Positions 1-5,631 are shown, numbered from the stretch's first letter. The stretch is DNA of 7,776 nt from Candidatus Geoarchaeota archaeon (GCA_015520395.1 WAQG01000200.1:1-7776), one strand, 5' to 3'. Numbers and translations: made by a program. The notes: a model not told the origin generated them from the sequence alone.

Positions 1-9
1 CTATGTACT

Positions 10-325
10 ATGAAGGAGGCGTCGAAACTACCTGGTGTTCACATTAGGACTATATCAGAAGTGGGATAAGGAGGGTAAGATTAGATGTGTTAGAACTGTT
101 TGTGGCAAGCGTAGAGTTCCAGAGAGTGCGATAAAGAGGATTCTGGAAATACATGAGAAAAGAAAAATAGTCGGTTATGCAAGAGTATCACCACATACCC
201 AAAGACGATTTAGAGAGGGTGCTGTCAAGTTAATGTTGGGTATGAGGTGCCCCTCTCCACCTCTCCTAGAAATAGGCAGCTACTGTGGGGGCAAGGCCAA
301 GGGCTACCGTGATGCGATGGCTCTT
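10..325 (+). pseudogene. Decayed IS607-type resolvase (TnpA) N-terminal half
   Basis: Pieces of a MerR-like helix-turn-helix followed by a serine-recombinase start can be read, but in different frames. From ATG 10 the frame reads MKEASKLPGVHIRTI (10-54) and then stops at 67-69. One frame over, from about 53, it continues as YQKWDKEGKIRCVRT, then KRRVPESAIKRI, then YARVSPHTQRR (about 170-208). Together these match the order in IS607 TnpA: HTH, the W-x-x-x-G-K-I-x-x-x-R-T wing, and YARVS with the candidate nucleophile serine. A further jump near 206 is suggested because the neighbouring frame gives DLER (207-218), after which the first frame resumes as VKLML. Weak similarity (EIGS, then KGYR) fades by about 320. 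The catalytic domain is incomplete and no tnpB follows. The element is inferred to be dead. A 100-codon ORF from GTG 35 to 337 is open but is unlikely to be a working protein. Confidence 0.72.
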
Positions 326-337
326 TTTTATATATAA
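324..337 (+). promoter_or_regulatory. Probable TATA box of the nop5 operon
   Basis: A T-run merges into TTTATATATAA, centred near 331 and about 35 nt before the nop5 ATG. Archaeal transcription usually begins about 25 nt downstream of the TATA centre, which would leave a leader of roughly 10 nt. The six T's at 324-329 could also end transcription coming from the upstream relic. This is a motif call only. Confidence 0.6.
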
Positions 338-365
338 TTGGGGTTATGATATTTGTTGATGGGGT

Positions 366-1586
366 ATGACGAGGGCTGTGCTTGTGGAGTCCGTCAGGGG
401 GTTCTATCTTTTTGATGAGTCGGCCAGGCTGGTCGACTATGAGGAGTTCCCAGGTGAGCCGACCGAGGCGGCGGAAAGGCTCATTAAGCTTTTAGAGGGG
501 TCGTCGCCGGACGAGCTCCTATCGCTGGTTTTGAGGGGCGCCGAGTCTGGTGTGGGGGCATTGGTGGTTAGTGAAAGGGTTGCGGAGGCCCTGGGCGGCG
601 AGCTTCCCGTAAAAATAGAGGTGGATAACATTGCTGTTTCAAGGATAGCCGTGCAGCTTCCCGAAATCCTCACAAGGGAGGGCATAGTGAAGTCGCCCAA
701 GGAGTATTTCGAGCAGAAGCGCCTGGTCTCCCTGGAGCTGAGCAGGCTGAAGATAAAGAAGGCCCAGGCTAGAAGGGACCTGAGCGTCGTTCAGGCTATA
801 AGGGGGATAGACGAGCTGGATAAGACCATCAACATGCTGGTTTCAAGGCTTCGAGAGTGGTATGGCTTGTACTTCCCCGAGATGGAGCATATCGTCAAGG
901 ATAACGAGCTGTACGCCAAGATAGTGAATGGCCTCCCTTACAAGGAGGAGATGACCGTCGAGGGACTTAGGAGGATCGGTGTTCCGGAGAGGGTGGCCAG
1001 TAAACTCGTGAAGGCTGCGCCGGAGTCCGTTGGAGCTGAGCTGGCGGAGGAGGACCTTGCCGAGATGAGGAGGCTGGCGGCAACGATACTGAACCTCTAC
1101 GCAACGCGAAGGGCCTTGGAGAAATATGTTGACAAAACTATGAGTGAAGTTGCACCTAACATAAAGGGGCTGGTCGGCCCAACGATAGGTGCCAGGCTGA
1201 TAGCCTTGGCGGGCGGTCTCCAGAAGCTGGCGATGCTCCCGGCCAGCACAATTCAGGTTCTAGGCGCCGAGAAGGCCCTGTTCAGGGCCCTTAGGTACGG
1301 CACTAAGCCGCCTAAACACGGAGTGATATATCAGCATCCATGGGTGCATGGGTCGCCGAGGTGGCAGAGGGGTAAGATAGCCAGGGCCTTGGCGGGCAAG
1401 CTTGCGATAGCTGCCAGGATAGATCTGTTCACTGGGAGGGATGAGAGTGAGAGGCTTAGGAGGGAGCTTCAGGAGAGGGTGAAGATGATAAAGGAGATGT
1501 TTCCGAGACCCCCGCCGAAACTCGTTAGGGAGAGGAGGCCGGTTAAGGCTAAGAAGAAGAAAGGCAAAAAGAGGAAAAGGAGGTGA
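366..1586 (+). CDS. nop5: Nop5 (Nop56/58), core protein of box C/D RNPs
   Basis: This 406-residue protein is the scaffold of the archaeal box C/D small ribonucleoprotein. It bridges the L7Ae-bound guide RNA and fibrillarin during 2'-O-methylation of rRNA and tRNA. Residues 1-110 form the divergent N-terminal domain that binds fibrillarin. A helical coiled-coil part follows, including KKAQARRDLSVVQAI (131-145) and REWYGLYFPEMEH (163-175). The Nop domain is clear: GPTIGARLIALAGGLQKLA at 271-289, then LGAEKALFRAL, then the HG-IYQHPWV-HGSPRWQRGK region (318-337), the expected RNA and L7Ae contact surface. The C-terminus is a lysine/arginine tail (from about 394) typical of the family. The length is normal. 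ATG 366 follows GGGG closely and lies about 35 nt after a TATA box. The stop codon sits inside the Shine-Dalgarno sequence of the fibrillarin gene, so the two are co-transcribed and probably translationally coupled. Confidence 0.96.
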   Translation: MTRAVLVESVRGFYLFDESARLVDYEEFPGEPTEAAERLIKLLEGSSPDELLSLVLRGAESGVGALVVSERVAEALGGELPVKIEVDNIAVSRIAVQLPEILTREGIVKSPKEYFEQKRLVSLELSRLKIKKAQARRDLSVVQAIRGIDELDKTINMLVSRLREWYGLYFPEMEHIVKDNELYAKIVNGLPYKEEMTVEGLRRIGVPERVASKLVKAAPESVGAELAEEDLAEMRRLAATILNLYATRRALEKYVDKTMSEVAPNIKGLVGPTIGARLIALAGGLQKLAMLPASTIQVLGAEKALFRALRYGTKPPKHGVIYQHPWVHGSPRWQRGKIARALAGKLAIAARIDLFTGRDESERLRRELQERVKMIKEMFPRPPPKLVRERRPVKAKKKKGKKRKRR

Positions 1587-1587
1587 G
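1578..1587 (+). promoter_or_regulatory. Strong Shine-Dalgarno for flpA overlapping the nop5 stop
   Basis: AGGAGGTGAG at 1578-1587 closely complements the archaeal 16S rRNA 3' end (anti-SD CCUCC) and contains the nop5 TGA (1584-1586). The GTG start of fibrillarin at 1593 lies 5-6 nt beyond it. The overlap supports GTG 1593 over the out-of-frame TTG 1591, and suggests that ribosomes finishing nop5 start flpA directly. Confidence 0.8.
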
Positions 1588-1592
1588 ACGTT

Positions 1593-2300
1593 GTGGCCGT
1601 CTCAGTTGAGCCGCACGAGAAGTTTGAAGGTGTTTACTGGGTGGTCTACGAGGACGGCTCTAGGAGGTTGGCAACCCTAAACCTGGACCCGGGCTTTAAG
1701 GTCTATGGAGAAGCGCTGGTGAAGTATAAGGGGAAGGAGTATCGGGTATGGAACCCCTATAGGAGCAAGCTGGCAGCCTCGATACTAAACGGCCTCGACT
1801 ATATGCCGGTAGCCCCCGGCTCCAAGGTGTTGTACCTGGGGGCATCAACGGGCACGACTGCCAGCCACGTTTCGGACATTGTTGGCAGGGACGGCGTAGT
1901 CTACGCCGTAGAGTTTGCCCCAAGGGTTATGAGGGTCTTCCTAGAGAACTGCGCGAAAAGAAGGCCCAACATAATTCCTATATACGACGACGCCACCAAG
2001 CCTGAAAACTACATATCGCTGCTCGACGAGGTGGATGTGATATACTGCGATATAGCGCAACCCCAGCAGGCGAAGCCCCTGGCTGACAACGCTGATCTAT
2101 ATTTGAGGATGGGGGGCGGCATACTTTTGGCGATAAAGGCTAGGAGCATAGATGTCACCCTCGAGCCCAGCGAGGCATACAGGGCTGAGATGAACGTGCT
2201 TAAGAACAGGGGCTTCAAGATAGAAAGGGTCGTCCACCTCGAGCCATACGACAAAGATCACGCCATGGTTGCCGCAGTCTTCAAGAAGGGTGGGAAATGA
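1593..2300 (+). CDS. flpA: Fibrillarin-like rRNA/tRNA 2'-O-methyltransferase
   Basis: This 235-residue protein is the SAM-dependent catalytic subunit of box C/D RNPs and methylates the ribose 2'-OH opposite the guide position. The short N-terminal beta domain (1-55) leads into the Rossmann methyltransferase fold. Visible family motifs are WNPYRSKLAA (53-62), the SAM loop YLGASTGTTASH (81-92), the acidic end of strand 2 at E107 (VYAVEFAPR), DDA at 132-134, DVIYCDIAQPQQ (148-159) and AIKARSID (180-187). H223 lies in KDHAMV. The expected K-D-K-H catalytic set can be placed at K59, D153, K182 and H223. The size is typical for archaea. It starts with GTG behind a strong Shine-Dalgarno and ends in a 4-base ATGA overlap with the next gene. 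The pairing with nop5 is the conserved archaeal arrangement. Confidence 0.97.
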   Translation: MAVSVEPHEKFEGVYWVVYEDGSRRLATLNLDPGFKVYGEALVKYKGKEYRVWNPYRSKLAASILNGLDYMPVAPGSKVLYLGASTGTTASHVSDIVGRDGVVYAVEFAPRVMRVFLENCAKRRPNIIPIYDDATKPENYISLLDEVDVIYCDIAQPQQAKPLADNADLYLRMGGGILLAIKARSIDVTLEPSEAYRAEMNVLKNRGFKIERVVHLEPYDKDHAMVAAVFKKGGK

Positions 2301-2752
2301 GAATTATCCTAAGGCCCATCGGCGTTGTAAGGATCAGGGCTAGCGATGAGGAGGTCAGACGAGCGCTCCATGGGGTAGATGGGGTCATAGAGGTTTATGA
2401 CAGGTACGTCGAGGGATTGAAAGGCTTAGAAAACTACTCCCATCTAGTAATTATCACATATCTCCACAGGGTGAAGCCCGGGGAGTTCAGGCTTAGGGTT
2501 AAGCCTAGAGGCCTGGTTAAGAGGGGGTTTAGACTAGAGGAGCTGCCTGAGCTTGGTGTTTTCGCAACGTGTTCCCCTCAAAGGCCCAACCCCCTGGGGG
2601 TTACGGTCGTCCGGCTTATTAGAAGGGATGGCAGGTTCCTGTATGTTAGAGGGCTTGATGTTTTTGACGGCACGCCCGTTCTTGACATAAAGCCGTATAA
2701 CAGGGGGATGTATGTCAGCGATTTTAAGAGTTTGAAGGATATTTTAGGCTAA
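2297..2752 (+). CDS. TrmO/TsaA-family (UPF0066) tRNA methyltransferase
   Basis: This 151-residue protein belongs to the TsaA/TrmO beta-barrel family. Characterised bacterial TrmO uses SAM to N6-methylate t6A at position 37 of tRNA. The signature is intact: GVFATCSPQRPNPLGVTVV (87-105), followed by DVFDGTPVLDIKPY (121-134). The N-terminal LRPIGVV strand and LENYSHLVIITYLHR (44-58) also fit. At residue 92 there is Cys where many bacterial homologues have Arg (ATRSP); I recall Cys variants in archaea but cannot confirm this here. The length is near the family core, without the extra C-terminal domain of E. coli TrmO. The ATG overlaps the fibrillarin TGA as ATGA (2297-2300), so it is the third gene of the nop5 operon. 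The exact tRNA target in this organism is inferred. Confidence 0.87.
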   Translation: MRIILRPIGVVRIRASDEEVRRALHGVDGVIEVYDRYVEGLKGLENYSHLVIITYLHRVKPGEFRLRVKPRGLVKRGFRLEELPELGVFATCSPQRPNPLGVTVVRLIRRDGRFLYVRGLDVFDGTPVLDIKPYNRGMYVSDFKSLKDILG

Positions 2753-2780
2753 AATCACTTAAATGTCTGGGGCCGGGCAA

Positions 2781-2790
2781 GGTTTATATT
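2781..2790 (+). promoter_or_regulatory. Probable TATA box of the nucleotidyltransferase gene
   Basis: GGTTTATATT is centred near 2786, in the 62-nt gap after the TrmO gene and 29 nt before ATG 2815. The expected transcription start is at about 2811, so the mRNA would be leaderless or nearly so. There is no Shine-Dalgarno between the two. This makes the gene a separate transcription unit rather than part of the nop5 operon. Confidence 0.65.
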
Positions 2791-2791
2791 C

Positions 2792-2806
2792 CGAGAACAA
2801 CTCTCG
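2792..2806. repeat. Short inverted repeat between TATA box and start codon
   Basis: CGAGA (2792-2796) and TCTCG (2802-2806) form a perfect 5-bp inverted repeat around a 5-nt spacer. It falls between the TATA box and the expected transcription start of the nucleotidyltransferase gene, where an archaeal repressor could block polymerase. A second, weaker pairing is possible (CTCT 2801-2804 with AGAG 2811-2814). The repeat is short enough to be chance. Confidence 0.3.
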
Positions 2807-2814
2807 TCTAAGAG

Positions 2815-3570
2815 ATGAGGGTTAAGGCCTTCGTTCTGTGTGGAGGTAAGGGTAAGAGGCTCCGCCCCCTCACCTACTACTTCCAAAAGGTCATGATACC
2901 GATTGGATCCTCCCAGAAACCCCTTCTGGAGTACATCCTAGCCCTTCTGAAAAAGCATGGAATAAACGAGGTTACATTGCTGGCCGGGTATAAACATGAG
3001 CAAATCGAGAACTATTTTGGGGATGGCTCTAAGATTGGCATGAAGTTAAGCATTGTTGTTGATGACCCCAACCTGGGCGGGACGGGCGGAGCTGTAATCA
3101 ATGCCTATAGGAGGGGGGAGGCGGAGGGCTACGATCACATCCTGATCTACTACGGCGACATACTGTCGAACACGAACCTCAGCGAGATGCTTAAACACCA
3201 TGTCTCGACCAATGCGGACCTGACTCTCGCAATCTCCCAGGGGTATAGGGTTGAGGTGGGCGTGGTTGACCTGGATGGCACCTGGATAAGGGGGGTTAGG
3301 GAAAAGCCCATGATAAACCTTAACGTGGGCATAGGGATCCTGGCTGTTAAGGCCAAGGTGCTCGAGCTACTCGACCAGATGGTCAGGGAGGCTGGGGGCA
3401 GGAGTGTTGATTTGATGGGTGACCTGCTTCCGAGGCTCCTGGAAGGGGGAGGGAGGCTTGCAGCATACATAGTTAAGGGTGTGTGGTATGATGTGGGCTC
3501 GGTTGACCGCTATGAGAAACTCGACCCCAGCCTTGTGAAAAAGATAGAGGAGCACCTGGGATGGGTCTAG
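2815..3570 (+). CDS. Sugar-phosphate nucleotidyltransferase, catalytic domain only
   Basis: This 251-residue cytosolic enzyme should transfer a nucleotidyl group from an NTP to a sugar 1-phosphate, releasing pyrophosphate. It has the Rossmann-like NTP_transferase fold. The nucleotide loop is CGGKGKRLRPLT (9-20), with the next conserved lysine at K25 (QKVMIPI). PLLEYIL (36-42) and GGTGGAV (88-94) follow. The metal-binding region is YYGDIL (112-117), with EKP at 163-165, NVGIGIL at 170-176 and WYDVGSVDRY at 224-233. It ends about where the core domain ends, so the left-handed beta-helix found in GlmU-like and many thermophilic homologues is absent. Base and sugar specificity (glucose, mannose, GlcNAc; UDP, GDP, dTDP) cannot be told from these motifs. 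Possible roles include glycan, glycolipid or S-layer glycosylation precursors. No sugar-pathway neighbour helps. Its TAG stop overlaps the stop of the convergent phosphatase gene. Confidence 0.88.
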   Translation: MRVKAFVLCGGKGKRLRPLTYYFQKVMIPIGSSQKPLLEYILALLKKHGINEVTLLAGYKHEQIENYFGDGSKIGMKLSIVVDDPNLGGTGGAVINAYRRGEAEGYDHILIYYGDILSNTNLSEMLKHHVSTNADLTLAISQGYRVEVGVVDLDGTWIRGVREKPMINLNVGIGILAVKAKVLELLDQMVREAGGRSVDLMGDLLPRLLEGGGRLAAYIVKGVWYDVGSVDRYEKLDPSLVKKIEEHLGWV

Positions 3571-4028
3571 AGCTCAACGTCCTTAGGCGAAACCAGTAAC
3601 AACAGCCTCCAGACGCCCAGTTCGTCCTTTTCAAGGACCGCCGGACCGCCCGTCCCCAGTTTAACCACGGGTATATCAGGGTCATCCGTGAGAAGCAGCG
3701 ATATTAGCCTCTCTAGGTGTGGCAAATGCCCAACTAGCATCACATCCTCCTCCATCTGAGCAAGCTTGCCAGCCCATATCCAAGGTTCGTCGCCGGGATT
3801 AAGCCCCTCAGCCTCCTCCACCCTGACGCCGAGCTTCTCACCGATTATCTCCGCCGTCTGCCTTGCTCTCAACTTGCCGCTGTGAAGCACGGTGGACGGT
3901 TTGACCCCCCTTTTAAGGAGATAGTCGGCTATAATACTGGCCTCCTTCAACCCACGCTCATTTAATGGCCTGCTTGGATCCTCCTGGGCTGTTTTCGCCG
4001 CGCCGTGCCTAACAATGTAGACCCTCAT
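3567..4028 (-). CDS. SixA-like histidine phosphatase
   Basis: This 153-residue member of the histidine phosphatase (phosphoglycerate mutase-like) superfamily is closest to SixA-type small phosphatases. The phospho-acceptor motif is VRHG (6-9, catalytic H8) at the very N-terminus. PLNERG (21-26), HSGKLRARQTAEII (49-62, with the second conserved arginine) and VGHLPHLERL (99-108, second catalytic His H101) follow. E. coli SixA dephosphorylates phosphohistidine proteins; no histidine kinase or phosphotransfer protein is visible here, so the substrate is unknown. I chose ATG 4028 because MRVYIVRHG is the usual family start. A TTG at 4046, directly after the upstream stop, would add six residues (MKLNRG). 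The gene starts 18 nt after the m5C methyltransferase stop, so they are probably one transcript. The end overlaps the nucleotidyltransferase gene by 4 bases. Confidence 0.86.
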   Translation of the reverse strand: MRVYIVRHGAAKTAQEDPSRPLNERGLKEASIIADYLLKRGVKPSTVLHSGKLRARQTAEIIGEKLGVRVEEAEGLNPGDEPWIWAGKLAQMEEDVMLVGHLPHLERLISLLLTDDPDIPVVKLGTGGPAVLEKDELGVWRLLLLVSPKDVEL

Positions 4029-4046
4029 CCCACGGTTAAGTTTCAA

Positions 4047-5300
4047 CTATTTTGTCTTAAACTTGGCTATAAAGAAGCCTTGGGTTCCATGTATGTGTGG
4101 AAGCATTCTTTGAGCTTTTGGGAATCCCGGAGGCCTCTCCCCCACTATAGGCTGGGCTTCGATAGGCTCCAGCCCGAACTCCTCAGAAGCTATCCTGGCG
4201 TTACGTATGGTCTCGGAGTACGTTAAGGTGCATACCGAGTAGACCAGAGTTCTGCTGGCACCTGAGGCGGCCTTCATCATTCCCAGCTGAAGCCCGCTCA
4301 TCACCCTCAGATCCCTGGGCTTAAGCCACATCTTTATCTCGGGGTTAAACTGAAGCCTTCCAAGATCGGTGCACGGCGGATCCACAAGGACGGCATCCAG
4401 ACCCCTTATGGGGGGCTTTTTCACATCGCCGACCGCCAGGTCAACTATAGATCCAACATCCATGGCTTTGACGTTAGGCGCCGCCTCCTCAAACACCCTC
4501 CTAACACTTATGTCCATTGAGAAGACGCCTTTCGCCCCCAGCCAAGCCATGTGCGACGCCTTTATTGCAGCACCACCCGTCAGATCACCAACCCTTCTTC
4601 CACCGGGCTGGAGAACATGTGAGACGAGGGCCGACGCCTTATCTTGAAGCACCACCACCCGCCTATCCAGAAGCCTTGGGAGTCCACCTGGGGCCTCAAT
4701 TATCTTTAGGACGTCTGGAAGCTGTTCGTCTGGCTCGGCCATCACTCCGGCGTCTCTTAAGGCTGCTTCGATCCTCCCACGTCCAGCATTGAGCCTCACC
4801 CTCAGCCACCTGTTCGGATCCCTGTTCAGTGTTCTGAGCAGTTCCTCTAGGTTGGGGATCTCGGCGGCTTTAAGTTGGGCTAACATCCATTTAGGCATCG
4901 AGTAGAGGACGCTTAGCCTGTCAAACTCCGATAATCCTTTGACTAGATCCCTGGGCGATACGTCTCTTAGCTTTATTAGATCCCTGTACCCTATTCCAGA
5001 CCTGCGGGCCCCCCTCGCCACCCTGCTGGGCTTCAGCCTCCAGAAAAGCAGTGAGAACGCCATGACCCTCCCCAACATCCATCTCAAGTCGTTCCTTGGG
5101 GGGCCGTACCCGATGTGCTCAAGGGCCCTGTCGAGGAGGATGAAGTTCCTCGCAACGCCCAGAGTTATGACCCTCACCGGAGGCTTAAAGTGAGATAGCC
5201 CGGGATTCCTGGAGAAGAACCAGCCTGCAGCCCTGCTCAAAGACCACCTCATCCGGACGGACTTCAAAAGCACTTGAGCCGCTATCTCCTCAGGCGTCAA
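4047..5300 (-). CDS. RNA m5C methyltransferase, NusB-RsmB/NSUN type
   Basis: This 417-residue protein (as called) is a SAM-dependent RNA cytosine-C5 methyltransferase of the COG0144 family. Residues 1-100 are a helical NusB-like domain (AAQVLLKSVR near 8-17; GYGPPRNDLRWMLGRVMAFSLLFWRL at 64-89), as in bacterial RsmB/Sun. A middle region contains WLRVRLN (165-171) and VVVLQDKASALVS (215-227). The catalytic part has VLVDPPCTDLGRL (304-316; motif IV, C310), LVYSVCTL (352-359; motif VI, nucleophile candidate C357) and MLPHIHGTQGFFIAKF (399-414). The SAM loop is unusual: GDLTGGAAIKASHMA (238-252) where the family usually has D-x-x-A-A-P-G-G-K-T. Whether the target is rRNA or tRNA cannot be told. 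The frame stays open upstream to 5573, but that part is low-complexity and antisense to rps30e. TTG 5300 follows GGAGGGAGG and immediately precedes the conserved domain, so I place the start there; the start itself is only moderately sure. Confidence 0.85.
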   Translation of the reverse strand: MTPEEIAAQVLLKSVRMRWSLSRAAGWFFSRNPGLSHFKPPVRVITLGVARNFILLDRALEHIGYGPPRNDLRWMLGRVMAFSLLFWRLKPSRVARGARRSGIGYRDLIKLRDVSPRDLVKGLSEFDRLSVLYSMPKWMLAQLKAAEIPNLEELLRTLNRDPNRWLRVRLNAGRGRIEAALRDAGVMAEPDEQLPDVLKIIEAPGGLPRLLDRRVVVLQDKASALVSHVLQPGGRRVGDLTGGAAIKASHMAWLGAKGVFSMDISVRRVFEEAAPNVKAMDVGSIVDLAVGDVKKPPIRGLDAVLVDPPCTDLGRLQFNPEIKMWLKPRDLRVMSGLQLGMMKAASGASRTLVYSVCTLTYSETIRNARIASEEFGLEPIEAQPIVGERPPGFPKAQRMLPHIHGTQGFFIAKFKTK

Positions 5301-5309
5301 CCTCCCTCC
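5301..5309 (-). promoter_or_regulatory. Shine-Dalgarno supporting TTG start of the m5C methyltransferase
   Basis: On the minus strand GGAGGGAGG directly precedes TTG 5300, with GGAGG 4 nt before the start. It is the best ribosome-binding site ahead of the conserved domain. A TATA-like CTATAATT lies at 5321-5328 on the same strand, only about 25 nt before TTG. That would put transcription start at the TTG itself and exclude the Shine-Dalgarno. Either the true promoter lies farther upstream or one of the two motifs is fortuitous. Confidence 0.5.
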
Positions 5310-5351
5310 AGGCTTGAAAGAATTATAGGCGATTTGAGGTTTTCCTCCAAG

Positions 5352-5389
5352 CGGCCCCTCACCCGGCGGACTCCCGTTTAGGGGGGCCG
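5352..5389. repeat. GC-rich inverted repeat in the divergent intergenic region
   Basis: CGGCCCC (5352-5358) and GGGGCCG (5383-5389) are perfect complements. As + strand RNA the stem extends inward by a U-G and a C-G pair to 9 bp, leaving a loop of about 20 nt. It occupies the 129-nt gap between the m5C methyltransferase start and rps30e, ending 8 nt before the rps30e TATA box. It could be an operator-like site or a structured leader of the minus-strand transcript. No T-run follows it on either side, so it is not a typical terminator. Confidence 0.4.
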
Positions 5390-5390
5390 G

Positions 5391-5403
5391 CAAACGTTTA
5401 TAT
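5391..5403 (+). promoter_or_regulatory. Probable BRE/TATA promoter of rps30e
   Basis: CAAACGTTTATAT includes a purine-rich stretch followed by TTTATAT (5397-5403), centred about 30 nt before ATG 5430. Transcription should begin near 5425, giving a leader of about 5 nt. No Shine-Dalgarno precedes the ATG, which fits leaderless or near-leaderless translation. Confidence 0.65.
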
Positions 5404-5429
5404 GTCTGCTTTATGTAGGTGTTATCGAG

Positions 5430-5606
5430 ATGCCGTCCCACGGTAGCCTTTCGAAGGCTGGAAAGGTGAGGTCTCAGACCCCGAAGATACCGGCTAAGCC
5501 TAAGAAGAGGCCTAATCCGAGGAGGCTTAACAGGGCTCGTTATTTTAGGAGGGTTGTGTACCCGCAGCTCCACCCGGAGGTTCTGAGGCGGAGGAGGAGA
5601 AGGTAG
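5430..5606 (+). CDS. rps30e: Small-subunit ribosomal protein S30e
   Basis: A 58-codon gene encodes a very basic protein starting MPSHGSLSKAGKVRSQTPKI. This is the characteristic S30e N-terminus (HGSL-x-x-AGKVR-x-QTPK), the same segment that forms the ribosomal part of eukaryotic FAU. Residues 21-43 are Lys/Arg/Pro-rich, with NRARYFRRVV as in the family, and the protein ends in a run of arginines (RRRRRR). S30e sits in the small subunit near the decoding area. The gene is short and lies antisense to the over-long open frame of the m5C methyltransferase, so it is easily missed. It has its own TATA box and is followed by five T's at 5632-5636. It is divergent from the methyltransferase gene and 40 nt ahead of gatD. 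Confidence 0.9.
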   Translation: MPSHGSLSKAGKVRSQTPKIPAKPKKRPNPRRLNRARYFRRVVYPQLHPEVLRRRRRR

Positions 5607-5615
5607 GACAAAACC

Positions 5616-5624
5616 TTAACTATA
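5616..5624 (+). promoter_or_regulatory. Possible TATA-like element ahead of gatD
   Basis: TTAACTATA is centred about 27 nt before the ATG at 5647, the right distance for a leaderless gatD transcript. It departs from the TTTATA(T/A) form of the other promoters in the window. Read-through from rps30e is an equally good explanation for gatD expression. Confidence 0.35.
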
Positions 5625-5631
5625 CGGCTAC

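Noticed and set aside
35..337. A 100-codon hypothetical protein at the left edge
   Set aside because: Its content fits part of an IS607 resolvase whose N-terminal helix is in another frame, and the C-terminal third loses family similarity, so a relic is the better reading.
346..369. Seven-codon mini-ORF (MIFVDGV) whose TGA overlaps the nop5 ATG
   Set aside because: The expected transcription start near 356 would exclude its ATG, and the frame is too short to separate from chance.
5301..5573. N-terminal extension of the m5C methyltransferase frame up to 5573
   Set aside because: It is antisense to rps30e and its promoter, rich in Pro/Arg/Gly low complexity, and precedes the recognisable NusB-like domain.
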